A DNA stretch of 64,000 bases. Origin: Brachypodium distachyon. Lineage: Eukaryota > Streptophyta > Magnoliopsida > Poales > Poaceae. A program made the position numbers and the translations under genes. Position 1 is the stretch's first letter; each line of letters begins with the position of its first letter. Positions 1 through 11,330 of the stretch are shown here, in pieces. The stretch spans positions 17,350,501 to 17,414,500 of the forward strand of contig NC_016132.3 of the NCBI RefSeq assembly GCF_000005505.3, given 5' to 3'. The notes under the pieces are model-generated. The model was not told the origin of the DNA. It ran no database searches and saw only the letters and a list, made by a program, of their open reading frames with translations.

Positions 1-179
1 TGCTTCCCCGAAAGGCGCCCGGAGTGCGATCCAACCTGCTAGCATACTTAACCGGTGGGGCAGCGCTCAGTGGTGAATTAGTCGCGTTAATCTCTGGTTA
101 ATGCACCCGCATTATAGGTGCTGGAGTGTTTGTCGGTGTAGTTGTCTATGTGGCAAGTGCGTTTACGGTGAGGTGACGT

Positions 180-489
180 AAGCCTTCTTTTAGCGATGCC
201 GCATACGATAACATCTGATGTGGAAGAAAGAAAAACGAAGAGAAGTCACAAACCTTCTCTTAATTAAGAGATGATCTCTTCATAAGAATGATAAGGTAAA
301 AATAAGGCAAATTTATGTACTAGATTTCACCTTTTCTTGGCATTTATTTAGTTAATTTTATTTATCTAAACATTAATTCTAAGATAGAACACTAAGAGAT
401 AACCCATTTTACAACATGTTTTGTTGTCTTTTCTAATTGACGTGGAATGTCTAAGATAAGACAGTTTTATCAACCATTGTACATGCCCT
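180..489. mobile_element. MITE-like element, copy 1 (left end unclear)
   Basis: This AT-rich non-coding stretch is closely similar along its length to 3847-4155: both share a TGATGTGGAAGA segment, a central ATTTAGTTAATTTTATT-type stretch and the end ACCATTGTACATGCCCT (ACCATTGTAATGCCCT in the other). Two dispersed copies of similar length with a shared end indicate a small non-autonomous DNA transposon. Superfamily is not assigned because no clean target-site duplication is visible. Confidence 0.5.
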
Positions 490-1033
490 AATTACGTTAA
501 TCATCAGTGCTTCGTGTCTACAAATCATCATATCAAAACTGATTCACAAACTATATTTCTTTTTTGAGCTCATCAAAAGAAAAATCCAAAACAGATAACC
601 ACCCGGAAAATGAGATCAAATCAAAGAAGCACGTGGATTTCGTGGTAGCCGCCGCCTCCGTTGGACTCCCACCGCCGTCGTGTTGCCGCCACTAGATCCC
701 ACTACCACGCAGTCACCGTCGCCTCCGCAGGATGCCACCGTCGCTGCCGGATCCCGTCATCGCCGCCTCCGCTGGTCGCAGCCGCCTCTGCCGGATGCCA
801 CTATGGCCGTCAGAACCCGCCGCGAAGCTGCCTCTGCCGCCTCCGATGGTCGTCGCAGGCTCCTCTGATGGATGCCCCATCGCCGCCTCCGCTCGATGTC
901 TCGATCGCGTCGCTGTAGTCGCTCGATCAACCAAGCACGTTTTCTGAGCTGGACAAAAAAAAAGTGGGTTCCGTAATTTACACCGGTTTTGGGGCCGAAA
1001 AAGGCATTCCAATCGGAGCGAATATCCGGTTTA
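490..1033. other. Gene-less stretch with GC-rich CCG-repeat segment
   Basis: AT-rich to about 640, then a 300-base segment full of CCGCC/CCTCCG steps that opens reading frames on both strands. The frames have no recognisable domain and look like composition artefacts. It could be an old 5' leader or captured genic DNA. No gene is supported. Confidence 0.4.
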
Positions 1034-2560
1034 GAGCATCTCCAATGAGGTACCCCAAAGCTATCCCAAATGTCCTATTTAGGACAAACGGACATCTCGG
1101 TCCGAAAAACAAGTCCCAATGGGCTACCCTAAAGAGACAAAATGAGTTTTTTTCCGGACAGATCCACAAAATTGCCTAAATTTGGGGGAGAAATGGGGTG
1201 TCCATTTGTCCTTTGTCCGGCCCATGGCCCACCACCTTTTTTTACTCGCACGAGCTCTTCCTTCTCCCGAACTCGATTTTCTTCGTTCCCCACGTTGTGC
1301 TCCACGGTGCAATTCCCCAACCCCGAGCTCCCCCCATGGATGGATAGCGGATGCCAAATCCAGCCGTCCCCCGTCGGGCCCCCGTCGTCTCCACGCGCCC
1401 TGGCCGCCATGGACGGCGCGCGGAGAAGCTCGGCACCTGCTGCTGTCCACGGCGGCGCCGCGCACTTCACTGCCCACCGCCGGCCGAGAACGTCGCCACC
1501 CCATCTCCTCCCTCCGCGAGATCCGGCGCGCCGCAGCACGGATCCGCTCGGCGCCGCCCGGATCCGGCGCCTCCCTTCACACCGTGACGCCGTGGTCACA
1601 GGTCGGCTTCTTCTGGCTCTTTGACAGCAGCGGCGGCATGGACGAGCGGGGGCTGCAGCGACGGCACGAGCTTGAAGGCAGCGGCCTCGATGTCAACAGG
1701 TACCAGTTTCGAATCTCCAGCGCGTTGGTTTCTCAAGGCGGCGGTTGCTTGACTGGACAACTCCTGCATCTTGAACTAGCATGACGCCGTAGTTCATCTA
1801 TCTGAGGCTGGATTAGTGCACAATTTGAGGATGGATCTTCTACTCACTGAACGAAGGTCTGCACAGTACATCCTTCCCCTATTGCCTTTTTTTTGTGGGA
1901 TCCTTTCTCCTATTGACTTGCTACCTGTTAGCAGCGAATTATCTGCTGTTCGGTGATGGATTGAGGAAGCTCTTTGGTAGCAGCACAAGTACTAATCCGA
2001 TGTTGTTGGTTCAATGAAATTAGAGCTACCGGATTCTATATTTGGCTTTGCTGCTACTTCTAATCCCGATGAGCTGCTACTTTGTTTCCCTGTAACTTTG
2101 AACCATGGACATGTAATCTCAATGTGTAATCCGAGACGGTTTGGTTGAATCGGAACAACTGATTAATTAATTAATTAATTGCTGGATGATCTTTGAATTT
2201 CTTTTCTAAGATATCTATCTATACGTATGTGAGCTTGTGGCTGAGAATACTTCCATGAACTGCCCACAAATTTTGGCTCTTATTTTCGGCTAAGAATGTG
2301 CGCGATGGTGACACGGAATGCAATGGCAGTGTATCGGAGCGGAGCGGCGGCTGGAGGAGGCAGGAGAGTTCGCCGGAGCTCATTGGCAGAGGCGGCAGCT
2401 CTTGGGAGAATAAAGAAAGGGCTGAGGCAGAGAAGAGGAAAAGAAAAAAATAAGAGAAAAAGAATAAACAATTGAGGAGAGATCCGGACTGGGCGGACGC
2501 ATGTCCGATTGCTGCCCAAACAGAAAAAAGAGGACGTTTGGGGTCTCGTTGGAGATGTTC
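1034..2560. mobile_element. Non-autonomous PIF/Harbinger-like DNA transposon, 1.5 kb
   Basis: Inverted termini: the left end reads GAGCATCTCCAATGAGGTAC and the complement of the right end reads GAACATCTCCAACGAGACCC. Both ends are flanked by TTA (1031-1033 and 2561-2563), the three-base duplication typical of PIF/Harbinger. The interior includes GC-rich open frames around 1140-1780 without a recognisable transposase, so the element is non-autonomous. The open frames are not supported as genes. Confidence 0.65.
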
Positions 2561-2609
2561 TTATGGTCCATACGATGCTGGACACCCAACATCCGGTTTG
2601 GACATGTTA

Positions 2610-2708
2610 CTCCCTCCGATTCATAAAAAATGTCGTTCATTTAGTATAAACTTTATACTTCATACTAATAATACAAAATGGGCAACATTTTTTATAGATC
2701 GTAGGGAG
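2610..2708. mobile_element. Stowaway MITE (99 bp)
   Basis: Begins CTCCCTCCGATTCATAAAAA and ends TTTTTTATAGATCGTAGGGAG, flanked on both sides by TA. This terminal motif and TA duplication are diagnostic of grass Stowaway (Tc1/mariner) MITEs. Confidence 0.85.
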
Positions 2709-2714
2709 TACAAG

Positions 2715-2986
2715 TATACCTGGGCATGGGTGGCCCGACGTCCCAGGCCGGGTTCGGGCCTCACTTTCCAGTCCTAAGCCCGGCCCGAAAGCCCGAAATG
2801 ATTAAAACGGGTATTTTTTTAGGAAAAATAAATATAAAAAATCATTTATTTATTCCGAAAATAATTATTTTAATTCCTAAATGGCTATTTTCGGGGTTTC
2901 GGTCGGGTTCGGGCTTCAGGTTTGACCGTCGAGCTTTTATAAAGCCTGGCCCGAACCCGGCCCGGCCCGGGGTTTTCTCAGGTATA
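2715..2986 (+). mobile_element. hAT-type MITE with TATACCTGGGCATGG ends, copy 1
   Basis: Starts TATACCTGGGCATGGGTGG and ends with the inverted TATACCTGAG. An 8-base duplication AGTACAAG flanks it (2707-2714 and 2987-2994), which fits the hAT superfamily. The interior is GGGCCGGGC-rich at both ends with an AT-rich middle. Related copies lie at 15565-15839 and, reversed, 29564-29833. Confidence 0.75.
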
Positions 2987-2994
2987 AGTACAAG

Positions 2995-3779
2995 ATAATG
3001 TGAAATTATCCTTTTTTTAGATCAATAGGCTTTTCGTCCCGCTCCATTTCAAACCAAATGAAACAACATTCGTCAGCGTGTATTGCTCCAGCTTATTACA
3101 GACCGAGTCCTAACTATATCAGACTACAGGAAAAAGTGAAGGCAAATTGAGCATACCTCATGTGGTTGGTTCTTTGCGGTGAAACCAGCCCACCTAGGTT
3201 TAAAACTTCTGACTTGGTATGGCAGTTCGCATTTTCCTGAATTTATTTCAAGACTTAACCGGCATTGTGCTTTCAGTAACGTACTCGTCAACTACGAGTC
3301 ACGTTTGCGTCTCTATCATGTTTCCTGAATAAAAAAACATTACAGACACCGAAAACCAGCGGCTAAAACAAGGATCTACTGTAGGTGCGAAGCGTTATCT
3401 TTAGTTCTGCAGCTTGAGGCGTCCCCGGTCGTGTCACCGCGATAGTTCGTCGACTCTTTGGGGACACAGTTGGGGAGCCTCCCTTGTCTTGGCATCGATC
3501 TGTACGTATCACGCAACAATCGAGGAGTATGTTTTTCATCAGGCACAACGGTTGCCGACATAACAGCTTTTGCCAGAGGACTTGTAGCTTTAGCCAACTA
3601 TTTCTCGAAAATAAGATATCATTCATGAACTTCTATGTATTCCATGAAATGGACGAAGTTCCATCATGTTTCTTATTGCACAACCCATAAGTGGCCAGTG
3701 ATTGAAACAAATTTATAGGTGGTTTGTGAAGAATGCAGATATTTCTGTCCACATCATTTTCATGATCAAGCACTCAAAG
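2995..3779. other. Gene-less stretch
   Basis: Mixed sequence with no recognisable coding exon. A 73-codon minus-strand frame (3376-3597) exists but has no visible domain, no signal peptide and no splice context, so it is not called a gene. Confidence 0.4.
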
Positions 3780-3846
3780 AAATGTTTAACTGATTTAGTG
3801 ATAGAAGCTTAGTGACACATTGAAAGTGTATCCATTTCTTATAATT

Positions 3847-4155
3847 AGGGTGTGTACTATGGGTAATGATGCCACGTAAGATAATTGTTGATGTGGAAGA
3901 GAGATGTATGAAAAAAGGCATCACCCTTCTCTTAGCTAAGAGACGATTTCTTCTAAAGCAAAGAAAAGACAAATTTCTCATTGTGCTAGATTTCATCTTT
4001 TTCTTAACATTTATTTAATTAATTTTATTCATCTAATCAATAATTGTAATATATGACACTAAGCGATGATTTATTGTACAACATGTGTTGTTGTCTTTTT
4101 TAAGTGACGTGAAACACATAAGAGAAGACGGTTTTATCAACCATTGTAATGCCCT
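3847..4155. mobile_element. MITE-like element, copy 2
   Basis: Begins AGGGTGTGTACTATGGG and ends CCATTGTAATGCCCT, imperfect inverted termini, and is similar throughout to 180-489. It interrupts a sequence block that is uninterrupted at 6790-6880 (CCATTTCTT... to ...TCTGTGTTTTCT), so the insertion can be seen against an empty site. Superfamily is uncertain. Confidence 0.6.
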
Positions 4156-4180
4156 TCTGTGTTTTCTGTCAAATCAACAC

Positions 4181-4630
4181 CACTACTTAGACCGACGGCA
4201 GTACATACCTCTCGGTAATAACATAAACCGACGGTAGTACAAACCTCTTGGTAATAACATAAATTGACGGCAGTACATACCTCCCGGTAATAACATAAAT
4301 CGACGGCAGTACATACCTCTCGGTAATAATATAAATCGACGGTAGTACAAACCTCTCGGTAATAACATAAACCGACGGTATGACAAACCTCTCGGGTATT
4401 ACCTAGACCGACGGTAGAATATACTCAGATATAACATAAACTGATGGTGCACATACACTGTCGCCTATACACATGCCCTACGGTACGCTCGGGTATTAGG
4501 TTAATGGCCGACTAAACATGGCTGAGTGGAGATAGCCGAGTGGGCACTGTCGGTCATTGCAATAGCCGAGAGTTATCATAAATACCCGACGGTAGTTCAG
4601 CCCTCGGGGAAGATTAGGATCCTAGTAGTG
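4181..4630. mobile_element. Mini-CACTA element (450 bp)
   Basis: Starts CACTACTTAG and ends CTAGTAGTG, flanked by a 3-base duplication CAC (4178-4180 and 4631-4633), as expected for CACTA/En-Spm. Nearly half of it (4188-4420) is a tandem array of a unit of about 38 bases containing ACCGACGGCAGTACATACC, which would be the subterminal repeats. It has no coding capacity. The related block near 12165 lacks it, giving an empty site. Confidence 0.75.
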
Positions 4631-4639
4631 CACAAATCA

Positions 4640-5460
4640 ATAATCTTTCTGACAGAATCAAAATTAGTCAAGAAAATTTATCTAGTTAAAATATTGATTT
4701 CATGACAAACCACATTTTCTTTTGTTACTAAGATCAATTGACAACATTTAAATTTAATGGGCTAACAAATAATCAGCCACCAGATTTTAGCATATTTTCT
4801 TTTTTGTGCTTACACGCATGAAACAATGAGAAAACACGAAAAAGATTGCAGATTTGAGATATACGCGTCAAAACAAGCTATCAGCAGTGCCGAAGCTAGA
4901 GAATTAGATGGGTTCAATCCCTTTGATTATAGTGTAATTTTTCACTAATAAGCAGAACTAACACTAGATTAGTGAAAGAATTACTTATTTTCATTAGGTT
5001 CATGGTTCTATAGCAGCTCTGCCCATGGCTACCAGAAGGCTCAGCCCCAAGCTAGGTGCCAGCCCCACCCAACGGTAAAGATGCATTACCTGGGAACCTT
5101 GGGCAGGGCGCCGAGGGCCCCCAAGCAGCCTAGGTGCTCCCTTCAGTCGGGACATCTGGCAAAAACCTTATGTCTTCTTTATATAAGTGCATCGGGGTTT
5201 CCCGGAGGGAGGAGAATACACTAAAAACATTGTGTTCATCTATTCTAGCGGTACGGTATTTAGACTCAATCTAAATTTACTGGATGCCACCACCATATAG
5301 AAAGAATATATGGCTGAATAGATATGTTCAAGTTTAGAGTGTTTGTTCTCATCAAGTCGTTTAGAGACCGGAGGATCATAACACCTCAGTTTTAAAGAAA
5401 AACTTTTATTATTTAGTGAAAATTCTGCGTAGTATGTACGCGACAGTGTCATTCAACTGG
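4640..5460. repeat. DEFL-associated duplicated block, copy 1 (orphan)
   Basis: Contains landmarks shared with 6840-7170, 12160-12775 and 15110-15556: TTTAATGGGCTAACA, CCACCAGATTTTAGCAT, a GAAACAATG/GAAACTATG stretch, and a GAGGGCCC(A/C)CAAG segment. In the other copies this block lies upstream of a DEFL gene on the minus strand. Here it lies 3' of the 5.6-kb gene and no DEFL exon is seen to its left, so its own gene seems lost. It carries a plus-strand TATA-like motif near 5182. Confidence 0.6.
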
Positions 5461-5565
5461 GACTCGAACGATGGTTTATGGGTGAATTCACAGTTCTCAA
5501 TTCACCCTTACAAGCAAATACTTCCTAGCACAGTCGTGATAATATAGGTTGCAGCAATTTGATGT

Positions 5566-5960
5566 TCACTTGCGGCAGCAGCAAACGCCACCATCGTCCA
5601 ATTTGCATTCGCCTGTGTCATAACCACGAGATTTGCAGTTGTCGATGCATAAGGAATCTGCGCAAGCTTTATCATCAAAGCAAAATTCTGGAAAATTGTC
5701 TTCTGGAGCTGCACACACCCAAGTACAACATACATGGCCAAATTAGTATACAGTACAAGCAAATCACTAGCGATTGTTAGAACATCCAAACTGCGTGTAT
5801 ATGCAAAAGTGGACGCATATGTATATATCGATAAATAAAATGAAAGGTGTATGCATATACCTGTGATCCTATCGGATGCATCACATGACAAGAAAATGGC
5901 AGATATCACTAAAAGAGACACAAAGCACACGACCGTTGGGTTGTTCTTCGAAAGTCCCAT
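5566..5960 (-). CDS. DEFL-A: secreted 8-cysteine defensin-like peptide, two exons
   Basis: Minus-strand exons are 5960-5861 and 5708-5566, with an intron of 152 bases (GT...AG, phase 1); they encode 80 residues. Exon 1 gives a classic signal peptide: MGLSKNN, a hydrophobic run rich in V/L/I, then LSCDAS. Exon 2 gives an acidic mature peptide with cysteines spaced C-x5-C-x4-C-x3-C-x9-C-x7-CCC, ending GVCCCRK. The CxxxC plus final CxC (inside CCC) resembles a cysteine-stabilised alpha-beta knottin, so I call it defensin-like by inference; no exact family was recognised. The start is the first ATG after a TATA box 118 bases upstream. Likely a secreted antimicrobial or signalling peptide. This is the only clearly intact member of the left array. 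Confidence 0.75.
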
Positions 5961-6077
5961 GCGGAAGAGAGTTTGTAGTTACCAAACAAATGTGGAGAGG
6001 TGTGGGCTGTCTTGGTCCTATTGTGTTCTTTGTCTTGGTCCTATTTGTTATCTTTCAGGTCGACGTCCCTTTACGTG

Positions 6078-6086
6078 TTTATATAG
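6078..6086 (-). promoter_or_regulatory. TATA box of DEFL-A
   Basis: Reads CTATATAAA on the minus strand inside GCCTCTATATAAACACG, the same context as at the 11.9- and 29.2-kb DEFL genes (the 14.8-kb gene has CCTATATATAAACACC). About 118 bases before the ATG. Confidence 0.75.
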
Positions 6087-6109
6087 AGGCACAAACGAGA
6101 TTCCGACAA

Positions 6110-6335
6110 CTAATCTTCCATTTCACTCCTCCTGCATTTACTTAAATTTATATATTCTTCCCTTTCACTCTCTCCTGCATTTAACCAGATTCCGACAACT
6201 AATCTTCCCTTTCACTCTTTCCTGCATTTACTTAAATTTATATATTCTTCCCTTTCACTCTTTCTTGCATTTACTTAAATTTATATATTCTTCACTTTCA
6301 CTCTTACCTGCATTTACTTGAATTTCATATATTAC
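6110..6335. repeat. Promoter minisatellite upstream of DEFL-A
   Basis: About five copies of a 43-47 base unit with core CACTCTTTCCTGCATTTACT followed by TAAATTTATATATTC. The array starts within about 30 bases of the TATA box. A single copy of the same core sits at the equivalent place in DEFL-B (about 11995). Confidence 0.8.
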
Positions 6336-6789
6336 ATAGTATCTTTTTTGATAGGAAACTGTAAGGGAGACCAAACAGCATAATAGGAACCTAAATTCGC
6401 TTCCGTGGGGATTTGAAATCAGGTGTCTGGATTGTACACTCACTCCCCCAACCAAGTGAGCTAGGCTTCTTGAGACTGCCGAACTTCATCTATATTTGCA
6501 ATTTTAGATTGCCTTATCGTGATTCTTACTTTTCTCGATTGCTAGCAGGGATTAGCACTTCGTGTTCAGGTTGATGGCACTATCGGTTCCAGCAATAACC
6601 ACAGAGAGTTGGTTCAGTGATTGCTAAGGCGCATCGTCTTCTCACAATGTAGTCGGGTCGTGAGAGTCAACCCTGCCCAAATCGTAGTTATCCTTCTCAT
6701 CGAAAGATCCGGCCACCCCAAGAAGCTAAGGAGCGCATCAACTGGCATATCTCGGATGAAATTATCTAGAATGTTTTACATAGCATACT

Positions 6790-7170
6790 TATCTTATACA
6801 AAAATTTAAACTAATTAGAGACACATTGGAAACGTGTCCATTTCTTTCGAAGCTTAATTCTGTGTTTTCTATAATATCAAACAAATCAATCATCTTTACG
6901 AGAGAATAAAAAATAGTTAAGAGCAATTATCTCTGTAGGTAAATATATCGATTTTCTTCCAAAACAACACTTTCCTTTTAGTCCTTAAGATCAATCAAAT
7001 TTAATGGGCTAACAAATCAGCTAGAAGATTCTAGCTTATTCTCCTTTCCATGCCTACCCGGAAACAATGAAAAAAAAAAGGAAAATAGCATGGATTGGAG
7101 ATGTACGAAACAAAGCTACACCAGAAGGCTGAGCAAATGTGCCCTACCCAATGGTCTAGATGTGTTAGAA
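6790..7170. repeat. DEFL-associated duplicated block, copy 2
   Basis: Shares with the 4.6-, 12.1- and 15.1-kb blocks the ordered landmarks ACTTATCTTATACAAAA, TCAATCATCTTTACGAGAGAAT, TTTAATGGGCTAACA and a GAGGGCCCACAAG segment. It lies upstream of DEFL-A on the minus strand. This copy is a natural empty site for the insertions at 3847 and 4181. No gene is seen in it. Confidence 0.6.
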
Positions 7171-7901
7171 GGCATCTTGGGTAAGGCCTCGAGGGCCCAC
7201 AAGGGGCCCCAGCTGGTACGCACTAGCCAATGCTCGGCGGACTGTTGTGGCTTTGTCTCATCGATCCCCCAAGATCCAGAACTCGCCGGAAGATCCTGCT
7301 CCTCCACCGTCCGTCCTTCTTCCTTCCTCACTCCAAGCGTGTTTCCTCTTGGCCTTCTCCATCCCTGACCTATCTCTCTCCCCGTTCGAGGTAGTCATGA
7401 GCCCCCTGACGAGATCGACTATATTAAATATTTTCACTTGTCATATGGTTGGCATTTTAGAATTTGCAACTTATCAAGAGTCAAAAGACTTTGCTGTTTT
7501 TCATTGGTTGTGACCTGAGTTGTTACTTATAAGACCTCTATATGTCATTTTACAACCCTTAAGCCTTCTTAAATTTTTGTGGAACTCAAGTTTTGTAACT
7601 GTGGATCTTAAGTGCTTCTATTATTTCAGCCAAGTGTCCATTCGCATGCTCATTTGCAACTATCAGCCTATTACGCATCTCTTTTGACATACATTTTTTC
7701 AGGTTTCGGTTCACAAGAAGTAGGATCAATGGAAATGGACATTTGTTTCTGTTTGTGTACTTTGGGCCTGTTTATTACTTGGGTTCAGTTCCGTCTCATT
7801 TTTGTATAATTTTTCCGATAATTAGATAGAGGACAACTGACTGCTTTTGTACGGGTTAAATGTGAGTGTTACCAAGTACAAAAACAACTAGATGACAATT
7901 A
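7171..7901. other. Gene-less stretch
   Basis: A short C-rich segment (7260-7380) gives way to AT-rich DNA. Short open frames here have no domain or splice support. Confidence 0.4.
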
Positions 7902-8502
7902 GAGCATCTTCAGCAGGACCTCTAAACACGACCTAGTCACTATTTAGGGGGTGGAGATAAAAAATGTCTTCAGAATGGCCCGTACTAGGAGGGGGAACCC
8001 CTATCCCATTTCAGCTCCCCTTCTCTCGCTTCCACATCAGCCCGTCCTCCACTTTGACGCCACCTCGTTGAGAAACTTGCCCGTCAGCACTGAAGCATGG
8101 ACCGACGGCTAGGTCCAATCCACCGCCGCCCGAGACGCCGTCGCCGATGTACATGGCAGGAGAGTTAGTCCGGCCATGGTTAGAGTTTTTTGGCTTGGTT
8201 TCAAAAAGCTCCGCCCGTGGCTAGACAAGCTTCTCTGGCCATGGACGGCGAGGGAGCTGTCGAGTCGTAGGAGGCATGGCGGGGAAGGAGCGGCGCATTG
8301 GAGTAGGGTGGGTGGGTGGGGGGGATCATGGTGGGAAGCAGAAGGCAGAGGAGGAGGCGCAGGGAAGGAGCGGCACGGGGGGAGAGCGCGACGTGAGAAG
8401 AAGCATGGGGGAACTGGGTTACTGACATGTAGGGTCCATTTGTTAGTGTAAGAGGACTAAAATGATTAGGGACTCTGTTTAGGGCTATTGCTAAGAGGAA
8501 TT
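7902..8502. mobile_element. Possible PIF/Harbinger-like element, degenerate
   Basis: The left end GAGCATCTTCAGCAGGACC is preceded by TTA (7899-7901); the right end is followed by TTA (8503-8505). The right terminus, complemented, matches only partly (TTAGCAATAGCCCTAAACAGA against TCAGCAGGACCTCTAAACACG). The size and TTA flanks fit a non-autonomous element like that at 1034-2560, but the inverted repeat is weak. Confidence 0.45.
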
Positions 8503-9375
8503 TTACGGTAGGGATAGACAAATATAAGCCTTCCATCGAGTTGATCCAAAGGCTGAGATCAATATGTGGAGATAAGAGAAGTAGCAAATTTTTTTGACAG
8601 CCAAAATCCCCTCTTTATTAATCATCGTAGACAAAAATTACATCTACATTTTTTAGATAAGGTGAGAGTAGTATCCTGGTAAAAAGATAAAACTTTAGAG
8701 ATGCCAAACAAATCCCGAATAGGGAAGGGCATGACATGGCCAAAAGATGGTTTTCACATACCTGATATGTTTTGACCGAGTTGACTTCCATATTTTATCC
8801 TTAATCCTTAGTCAATATGCGCTGAAATTTTAACAGTGGACTAACGACAACATTTATGATTATCGGTAAATTTTTCAAAAATTTCTTGGATTTCCTTTTT
8901 GAATTCAAAATTTAAGCGTTGAACACAATATGTCGTTTTTCTACTAGTCGCATACCCAATGAAGCTGAAATTTTAACAACATAAGTTGAGAATAGGATTT
9001 TTTAGTTTCTCACAAAAAAAAGAATTTTCTAGACTGAAAAAACATTAGTTGACTCGATCAGAACCTGCCACATATGTGAAAACCAACTTGGATGAGGAGA
9101 GTAATTCAATGGTGTGAACAGCTGGAGATTGTGTTTAACCGGTATTGGAGCTAGGGAATAATTTAAACCGTTTGCTGTTTCTTAGGCGACTGAGAAATAA
9201 CTATTTCTCAATCGATAATAACAACCTTTTGATTCAATCACTGAGATTCGTGTAAGATTATTGTAGGCCCGATGGATAAGAAAATCTTGATTGAATGGCT
9301 ACGATTGTTGACTGAGAAATAACTATTTTTTAGGCGACTGAGAAATAGACACTCCCTTAAACTAATTTAAACTCT
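8503..9375. other. Gene-less stretch with a LINE-like poly(A) junction
   Basis: At 8590-8640 the minus strand reads AATAAAGAGGGGATTTTGGC then GTCAAAAAAA, the layout of a retroposon 3' tail. The rest is AT-rich, with two similar segments containing GAAATTTTAACA (8823 and 8962) that suggest old internal duplication. No gene is supported. Confidence 0.35.
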
Positions 9376-10380
9376 ACAAGTACAGTGTCCGTGCGTTGCC
9401 ACGGTCACTTAGAGTGCGTTTGGTTTGCCGTGAAGCAAAAGTGGATAGAGATATCCATTGATGACGTGTATAAAGATATTTCTTTTCTGTGTTTGCTTGT
9501 CTAACATGGATGAGCTAGGTTGCTGTTTGGTTTCTAATTAACCTGGATGAGTGGATTGTGGTAACATTTGTGTGCCAAAATGAGATTACCTCCTCAATAT
9601 AATGACAATGGATAAAATTCTCCAAGATTTAATACAACATTGATATGCGTATATGACCAGCAACATAAGTCACCGTTATTACCAACATAAACAAAAGAGA
9701 AGAGAAAGGGGATGGGTCAGTAACGAACAGAACAGAGAAAAATAGAGACAGGGAGAGACGGAGAACGACAGAGAAGGAAAGTGGAGGAGGCACGTGCGGT
9801 CGGTGCAGGACCAGCTGCTCGATGATGGGGTGCACCAAGGAAACGCCTCTCGCGGGTCTACAGCCACCGCCCCCTCACCCAGCTCCTCTGTTGGTCGCCT
9901 CGTGCGGGAGGGAGCAGCGCTGACGGCAGGAGGGAGCGGCACCCGGGCGGCAGAGAAGAGCAGCACCGACGGCAGGAGGGAGCGGCGCCCGCGCGGTAGA
10001 CAAGAGCAGCGCCGACGGCAAGAGGGAGCGGCGCCAGCGGAGCAGACGGGAGACACGTCGGTGGCGGGACGTAGAGTCGCATGTGCAACAGAGCAGAGCA
10101 GCGCCGAAGTAGGGGGGATAAGTGCCGGTGGCGGGCGGAGGGAAGACAGGAGGAGATGGAGGGGGACGACGGTCACAAGAGGTCGGAAGGAAGAGGAGGA
10201 GAGGCAGATCGGTATTGGGGTCAGGGAGAGATCTGGGGAAGGAGATGCATATATGCATAATAGCTCATATAATTTGGACCGCGGGTTGAATTATCAAAAC
10301 TTGAAGGGGCAAATTGCAAAGTTCACGGACGGACGACGACGAAGGAAGCGTTCCTCCCTTTATTATTTAGGTAGATAGAT
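9376..10380 (-). mobile_element. Helitron-like non-autonomous element
   Basis: On the minus strand it would begin with TCTATCTACCTAAATAATAA (near 10380) and end with CCGTGGCAACGCACGG, a short hairpin, followed by ACACTGTACTTGT. TC-start plus a CGTGGCAACGCACGG-type hairpin near the 3' end are features of grass Helitrons. The terminal CTTG departs from the CTRR consensus. The interior is a G-rich segment open in several frames but without a Rep/helicase, so it is non-autonomous at best. Confidence 0.45.
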
Positions 10381-10902
10381 AGCTAGTTTAGTGTCGTAGT
10401 ACGAACTTATATCATTTTCCCCGTCCAAAACACCGGCTTCCATTGCCCCGCCGTCTCTAGGCGGCCATCGCCACGTGCACACACACTCCTCACCGACGGC
10501 CGTTTAGTTACGACCCTAATTGTGTGTCTGTTGTATTTCACCGACGAAATTCATGACTGACATCCGTCTTTTGTAACTTAATCACTTCTTTAATAAAGAA
10601 AGTTTCTACCGTTCGATTTGAGCAAAACCCAAGAATAGCAGGTTGTTCTTGCACGCAATTGAATCATATGCCAAGATATGTGTGGAATAGTAAATCACGC
10701 GGTGGAGGATGACTCAACAGAAGCACCAAGAGATTGACCAAGAAGGCTGCTTCTCGGCCGTACGAGAGAGGCGGCGTGCGAGCACCCAGGGCAGGCGGAG
10801 AGACATAGGGGAGGGCGGTGATATGAGGAGGACGAGCAGCAATGGCGGCGACCTGAAGCGGACGAGCAGTGACGGCTGAGCCGACCCAGGTTTCTTTGTC
10901 AT

Positions 10903-10933
<31 letters not shown>

Positions 10934-11217
10934 AGAGGCTATTTTTCTTATATCCTGAGGGCGTTACACGGGAGCGCGCTTTGCGCTAATTGTATTCCTT
11001 AATGAAATTAGCCACGGCAACGACGAGTGATCCTTGATGACTCACTTTGCAACACGCTAATCTTTTTTCATGCCACTGATGTTTACCCACGGCAACGTCG
11101 AGTGATCTTTGAGGACTCAATTTTTATAAGACCTTTATTTAATGTTTATTACTTTTAGGGCTCTTTGATCGACTATTAATAGATCGGTTGACTTTTTGGA
11201 AAAAAAAACATAACACT
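10381..11217. other. Gene-less stretch with an unbroken G26 tract
   Basis: Contains 26 consecutive G (10908-10933) and two partly similar segments holding CCACGGCAACG and GAGTGATC (11010 and 11090), perhaps further Helitron-type relics. No coding region is recognised. Confidence 0.4.
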
Positions 11218-11330
11218 TCCATTCCTTAATTTTAATGAATCCATTTCTCAACTTGGTCGATGGTACACAAAGATCAATTGATGCATATATGTTTTCTCTT
11301 ACAAACTAGTATCCATCATTGGGATGGCAT

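Noticed and set aside
661..1784. Multiple frames of 60-200 codons
   Set aside because: CCG-rich composition artefact; overlapping on both strands, partly inside a TTA-flanked DNA transposon, no recognisable domain.
4188..4420. CRISPR-like array (regular repeats of about 38 bases)
   Set aside because: Repeats are contiguous without unique spacers and lie inside a CACTA element in a plant genome.
9679..10378. Overlapping frames of 127-194 codons
   Set aside because: They lie inside the Helitron-like element, are open on both strands at once, and are low complexity with no domain.
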